A stretch of 10,413 bases of DNA from Fidelibacterota bacterium 46_43 (GTDB taxonomy: Bacteria; Fidelibacterota; Fidelibacteria; Fidelibacterales; Fidelibacteraceae): positions 1 through 10,413 of the forward strand of contig LGGY01000154.1 of the NCBI GenBank assembly GCA_001509335.1, given 5' to 3'. The notes beneath the pieces were generated by a model. That model was not told where the DNA came from. It was given only the letters and a program-made list of their open reading frames with translations, and made no database searches. Shown here piece after piece: positions 7,070-10,413 of the stretch. Each line of letters starts with the position of its first letter. Position 1 is the stretch's first letter. A program made the position numbers and the translations under genes.

Positions 7070-8065
7070 TTAGAATTTAATCAGATTTGCTCCCCAGGTA
7101 AAACCAGAACCAAAGGAAACAGTAATCACATAATCTCCACGCTTGAATCGTTTTTCATTCAGTGCTTCACAGAAAGCTATGGGAATCGACGCTGCTGTCG
7201 TATTGCCATATCGTTCAATATTTGAATAGACTGTATCAAGTGTCAGGTTCAGCCGGTTGGAGACCATCTGCGTTATACGCAAATTTGCCTGATGGGGAAT
7301 AATCTGGGCAATCTCATCTTTGCTTACACTGTTTTTATTCAATAATTCCATCACTACTTCCGGCATACGGGTTGATGCATGTTTAAACACAAAACGGCCG
7401 TTCATGGAAGGGTAGTGGCGTCCCTGGGTGATATCTTCTTCGCTGATTCTATCTTGTACATAAATGCTGGGATACTCTTTCCACAGTGCCTGGTAGTATT
7501 CACCCTCGCTGTGAAGTACCGAATCCAACACGTCGGATTCATCTTCAGAGGCTGTCAGCACAAAAGCTCCGGCTCCATCGCCGAAAAGAACAGCCAGGTC
7601 CCGGCCGCTGGTAGATAAATTCAGGCCTACACTCTGAACCTCGGCGCCCACCAGGAGAATTGTCCGATACTTACCTGATTTGATAAAAGTGGATGCCAGT
7701 TCGAGTCCATAGACAAATCCGCTGCATTGCTGGCGAATATCATAAGCCGGAATCGTCCGGCAACCTGCCAGTTTGTTTTGGATCATCACGCCAATGCCGG
7801 GTATTTCATGATCAGGAGACAGGGTTGCCGCCACAATCATATCCAGGTCTTCAGGAACCATGCCGGCTTTATCAAGAGCTTTCTCAGCAGCCTTCACCGC
7901 CAGATCCGATGTCCCTTCTTCACCCACCTTGACAAAATGTCTTTCTTTTATGCCTGTCCGTTCGGTAATCCATTCGTCGGATGTATCCATTAATTTTTCC
8001 ATGTCGTGGTTTGTCACCACCTTCTCGGGAACATAATACCCATAACCGGCTATTTTAACACCCAC
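7070..8065 (-). CDS. fabH: Beta-ketoacyl-ACP synthase III (FabH)
   Basis: FabH condenses an acyl-CoA primer with malonyl-ACP and starts type II fatty acid synthesis in the cytosol. The Cys-His-Asn triad is present: C114 in QQCSGF, H258 in IIPHQAN and N288 in YGNTTAAS. FGDGAGA (161-167), the C-terminal GSGFTWG (319-325) and the N-terminal DEWITERTGIKER segment (30-42) are classic FabH. The length of 331 is slightly above the usual 310-325, apparently from added residues around 180-215. The start is a GTG at 8065, supported by AGGAGAG at 8071-8077; the Shine-Dalgarno region overlaps the recJ stop codon, implying coupling. The usual partners plsX, fabD and rpmF are not adjacent, and the recJ-fabH junction is less common. 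A specialised acyl primer preference cannot be excluded. Confidence 0.95.
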   Translation of the reverse strand: MGVKIAGYGYYVPEKVVTNHDMEKLMDTSDEWITERTGIKERHFVKVGEEGTSDLAVKAAEKALDKAGMVPEDLDMIVAATLSPDHEIPGIGVMIQNKLAGCRTIPAYDIRQQCSGFVYGLELASTFIKSGKYRTILLVGAEVQSVGLNLSTSGRDLAVLFGDGAGAFVLTASEDESDVLDSVLHSEGEYYQALWKEYPSIYVQDRISEEDITQGRHYPSMNGRFVFKHASTRMPEVVMELLNKNSVSKDEIAQIIPHQANLRITQMVSNRLNLTLDTVYSNIERYGNTTAASIPIAFCEALNEKRFKRGDYVITVSFGSGFTWGANLIKF

Positions 8066-8070
8066 TTTGG

Positions 8071-8077
8071 CTCTCCT
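8071..8077 (-). promoter_or_regulatory. Shine-Dalgarno site that fixes the fabH GTG start
   Basis: AGGAGAG on the minus strand ends five bases before GTG 8065 and overlaps the recJ stop codon (8077-8079). No ATG in this frame is better placed, and the protein from this GTG begins with the canonical FabH N-terminus. Confidence 0.75.
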
Positions 8078-9780
8078 TATGCTTGTTCGTGCGGTTTTAT
8101 GGCTTTTACAATCAGTTGAATCGAACGGGTTCCATTCCAGTCGTTAATGGACGGGACAAAGACAAGATCTACAGCTTTGTGTGGTTCGCTGACCAACGGC
8201 AGGTCTTCCCCAAAATTCCAGGCAATGCAATCCAGGGAAAGATGATTTTTCCGGACTCTGAATTTCAGGTGATTTCCTCCCACGATACGGGCTCGCTGGG
8301 GTTGAACATTTTTAAGGCAGAACTTGGGTCTCATATTCCCGGGGCCGAAGGGTCTCAGGCGATCGAGAAAGGTAAGAAGCTCCATATTGATTTGTTCCAT
8401 TTCCACCTCAGCATCGATATAAATCCGGGGTTCCAGAAGATCCGATGAGATGGTGTCTTCCGCAAATTTATGGAGATCCTGCATAAACTGATGCAGATTT
8501 TCCCTCGAAATGGTCAGTCCGGCCGCCATCACGTGCCCGCCATAGGTTTTCAGCCACTTTTCATGTACATGCAACGCGCCGTATAAATCAAATCCGGTAA
8601 TACTGCGTCCACTGCCTTTACCCAATTCATCCTGAAAAGCAATCATAATGACGGGGCGATGATAAAGTTCTTTGATTTTTGACGCCACAATTCCGATAAC
8701 ACCCGGATGCCATGTTGGATTATGGAGGACCAGAATTTTGGGAAGCTGACGGGGATACCGTTTTTCAATATCCCGGATGGCTTCTTCCATGACATCTTTT
8801 TCAATAGCGCGCCGCAGGGTATTTTCATCATCCAGGATTTCCGAATAGGCTTTTGCTTCGACAGGATCCCGGGTTGTCAGCAATTTCACGGCTCTGGAGG
8901 CTTCCCCCAGTCGGCCGACGGCATTCAAGCGGGGAGCAATGCCAAAGACGATTTTCGACACATCCATCTCTTCTGGACGGATACGGCTTACATCCATCAG
9001 GGCTTTCAGGCCGATCCGGTTTTTCCCCACATTGATTTTTCTTAATCCCTCACTCATCAGGATGCGATTTTCACCGGTCATGCTTACAATATCAGCTGCC
9101 GTTCCCAAAGCCACCAGGTCCATATAATCATAGGCTGTTTCTTCATCCAGGTTTTCATAGCGGCAATATCCCTGGATAAGTTTAAAGGCGACCCCGGCAC
9201 CGCACAGGTTTTTTTCCGGGTAGCTGTCATCGGTCTGCTTGGGATTGACAATGGCCAAGGCAGGCGGAAGTTCAGGGGATGGCTCGTGATGGTCTGTAAT
9301 AATTATATCCAGCCCTTTTTGATTTGCATAACGGACTTTTTCCACCGCATTGATGCCGCAATCACATGTAATGATCAGGGAAACACCCAAGCGGACTGCA
9401 TAGTCGAGGCCTTCCCGGGATAACCCATACCCTTCCTTTTCACGGTCCGGAATATAATAGCAGATATCACCGCCCAGCTTCTGAAAAAAGAGGTAGAGGA
9501 TTGAGGCAGATGTGATACCATCCACATCATAATCGCCATAGACAAGAATTTTTTCTCCGTTGGCCAGTGCCTGACGAATTCGTAGGATCGCCTTCTCCAT
9601 GTCCTTCATGAGAAACGGGTCAAGCAGTTTGTCCGGTGTGGGATTGAAATATTCTTCCAATTGCTTCTGTGTGATAATATTCCGGGTGAGTAAAAGTTTA
9701 CCATATAGGGGATCCAAGCCAAGGGTACGGCTGAAGACCAGTAACTGATCAGGATCAAATTCTTTGAAAATCCATTGCAT
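8077..9780 (-). CDS. recJ: RecJ, single-strand-specific 5'-3' exonuclease
   Basis: RecJ degrades single-stranded DNA 5' to 3' in RecF-pathway recombination and mismatch/base-excision repair. The DHH core shows DYDVDG (83-88), CDCG (139-142), DHH (163-165) and GTAAD (226-230). The DHHA1 part shows HPG (358-360), SGRS (390-393) and GGH (414-416). PFGPGN at 477-482 opens the C-terminal OB-fold/wedge region. The length of 567 residues matches the family. ATG 9780 is the only usable start upstream of the core: the frame before it runs back through the 3' end of rnpB to a stop with no ATG, GTG or TTG, and the N-terminus begins MQW, as RecJ proteins often do. No Shine-Dalgarno sequence is seen. It follows rnpB by about 16 bases with no terminator and precedes fabH by 11 bases. 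Confidence 0.96.
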   Translation of the reverse strand: MQWIFKEFDPDQLLVFSRTLGLDPLYGKLLLTRNIITQKQLEEYFNPTPDKLLDPFLMKDMEKAILRIRQALANGEKILVYGDYDVDGITSASILYLFFQKLGGDICYYIPDREKEGYGLSREGLDYAVRLGVSLIITCDCGINAVEKVRYANQKGLDIIITDHHEPSPELPPALAIVNPKQTDDSYPEKNLCGAGVAFKLIQGYCRYENLDEETAYDYMDLVALGTAADIVSMTGENRILMSEGLRKINVGKNRIGLKALMDVSRIRPEEMDVSKIVFGIAPRLNAVGRLGEASRAVKLLTTRDPVEAKAYSEILDDENTLRRAIEKDVMEEAIRDIEKRYPRQLPKILVLHNPTWHPGVIGIVASKIKELYHRPVIMIAFQDELGKGSGRSITGFDLYGALHVHEKWLKTYGGHVMAAGLTISRENLHQFMQDLHKFAEDTISSDLLEPRIYIDAEVEMEQINMELLTFLDRLRPFGPGNMRPKFCLKNVQPQRARIVGGNHLKFRVRKNHLSLDCIAWNFGEDLPLVSEPHKAVDLVFVPSINDWNGTRSIQLIVKAIKPHEQA

Positions 9781-9796
9781 TTTGCAAATATGATCC

Positions 9797-10206
9797 GGAG
9801 TTGAACGTAAGCCGAATTCTGTTCACCCGTCATGTCATGCGACAAGGCAGGGGACGGTCATTTATCTGGTTCCGGAATCACTTCCGAAATCGTGCTGCCA
9901 CCTTGAGAATAGAATCCGGGCCGGATTCACCGCCGGAGCGGTCTCTCAGTTTTGCATTGCTCCGACCGGGGTTTACCAAGCGGCCTGCCTTTCGGCAGAC
10001 CCGGTGAGCTTTTACCTCGCCTTTTCACCTGTATCCGCCTGTTCCCGGGAGTCTCCTCCCGGTAAGAGACAGATAGTCTGTTTTCTGTGGCACTTTCCAA
10101 TCATTACTGATTCCTCGTATTACGAGGCGGCCTGCCCTGCGGAGTTCGGACTTTCCTCATCCCGACAGAAACACTCCTGTCCGGACGCGACCGTCTTATC
10201 AACTCC
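9797..10206 (-). ncRNA. rnpB: RNase P RNA (bacterial class A)
   Basis: This is the catalytic RNA that removes the 5' leader from tRNA precursors. On the minus strand, conserved region I GAGGAAAGTCC is at 10148-10158, conserved region V AGATAAATGACCGTC at 9853-9867, and the 3' P4 strand ACAGAATTCGGCTTA at 9808-9822. Pairing confirms the ends. P1 joins GGAGTTGA (10199-10206) to TCAACTCC (9797-9804), with further matching bases outside. P2 joins GACGGTC (10189-10195) to GACCGTC (9853-9859). A seven-pair stem capped by GAAA, formed by GTCTGCC and GGCAGGC, fits the P12-P14 region. About 410 bases is normal for the class. Exact ends are inferred from P1 and the promoter, to within a few bases. No T-run terminator follows, so the 3' end is probably made by processing. 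Confidence 0.96.
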
Positions 10207-10211
10207 AGATC

Positions 10212-10239
10212 TATATACCTTTTATTTATCTACTGTCAA
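10212..10239 (-). promoter_or_regulatory. Sigma70-type promoter for rnpB
   Basis: On the minus strand a perfect -35 box TTGACA (10234-10239) and a -10 box TATATA (10212-10217) are separated by 16 bases. This predicts initiation around 10205, matching the base where RNase P RNA helix P1 begins. The -35 hexamer lies inside the last codons of the zinc-ribbon gene (Leu-Thr), and the spacer contains that gene's stop codon. Confidence 0.8.
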
Positions 10240-10413
10240 AATAACTTCATCTGAATATATGAAGCGCCCGCAGATATCACAAGTCACGATTTTATTCCGC
10301 TTGTAAATATCTACCCGCTTCTGGGGGCTTACCTTGTTATTACACCCACCACAGGCATCCCGGACAATAGGTACAACAGCAACATCCCGACGGGCTTTTC
10401 GAACCCTCTCGTA
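10222..10413 (-). CDS. C4-type zinc-ribbon protein, C-terminal part only
   Basis: Only the last 63 residues lie in the window; the 5' part is beyond the right edge. Two cysteine pairs are visible, CGGC at about 21-24 and CDIC at about 45-48, followed by GRFIYSDE. This is the C-terminal C4 zinc ribbon (zf-RING_7, formerly DUF164) that usually follows a long N-terminal coiled coil. Its molecular role is unclear; nucleic-acid binding or a link to assembly processes has been proposed for relatives. The stop TAA is at 10222-10224. It is encoded directly upstream of rnpB, an arrangement seen in many bacteria, and its 3' end contains the rnpB promoter. The first visible codon is not a start. Confidence 0.88.
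   Translation of the reverse strand, partial: YERVRKARRDVAVVPIVRDACGGCNNKVSPQKRVDIYKRNKIVTCDICGRFIYSDEVILTVDK

Noticed and set aside
9801..10306. Plus-strand open frames of 68 and 100 codons
   Set aside because: They lie antisense to RNase P RNA and the zinc-ribbon gene end; their open state comes from structured, GC-richer RNA sequence and the peptides show no family features.
1..10413. CRISPR array, transposon, phage or defence island
   Set aside because: No spaced direct repeats, transposase or integrase motifs, or defence-family domains were seen on either strand.

Overview
The window reads as ordinary chromosome from a moderate-GC bacterium, almost all of it housekeeping genes. No mobile element, phage gene, CRISPR array or tRNA was recognised. 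Lineage cannot be fixed from this stretch. A YbeY whose third metal ligand is Asp rather than His, a pattern I associate with Bacteroidetes-type sequences, together with a PgpH-YbeY-CNNM-MazG gene string, makes a member of the FCB group (Bacteroidota and relatives) or a neighbouring phylum my best guess, at low confidence.

Layout. Positions 1-1555 carry two plus-strand genes: an HD-domain protein, probably cut by the left edge, and an isocitrate/isopropylmalate-type beta-decarboxylating dehydrogenase. Positions 1556-2250 are a roughly 700-base AT-rich stretch between convergent genes, with no convincing gene but several short inverted repeats. From 2251 to the right edge everything lies on the minus strand. 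In transcription order (right to left) these are the 3' end of a C4 zinc-ribbon protein gene, the RNase P RNA gene rnpB with its own sigma70-like promoter, recJ, fabH, a 7TM-HD cyclic-di-AMP phosphodiesterase (pgpH), ybeY, a CNNM/CorC-type membrane protein with CBS domains, and mazG. Gaps along this string are 3-22 bases or short overlaps, and no intrinsic terminator was seen, so co-transcription is likely.

How the genes fit together. The minus-strand cluster gathers RNA maturation (RNase P RNA, YbeY), DNA repair (RecJ), nucleotide-pool cleaning (MazG), second-messenger turnover (PgpH), the first condensation of fatty acid synthesis (FabH) and an ion-transport or membrane-associated CBS protein. 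The PgpH-YbeY and YbeY-CNNM pairings are well known in many bacteria, as is a zinc-ribbon gene next to rnpB. The less expected junctions are rnpB running directly into recJ, and recJ into fabH.

No clearly new system was found. The points most worth a second look are the rnpB-recJ junction, the unexplained convergent intergenic region with mutually exclusive hairpins, and a set of substituted metal-ligand or cofactor residues (HD protein, PgpH, YbeY, dehydrogenase).
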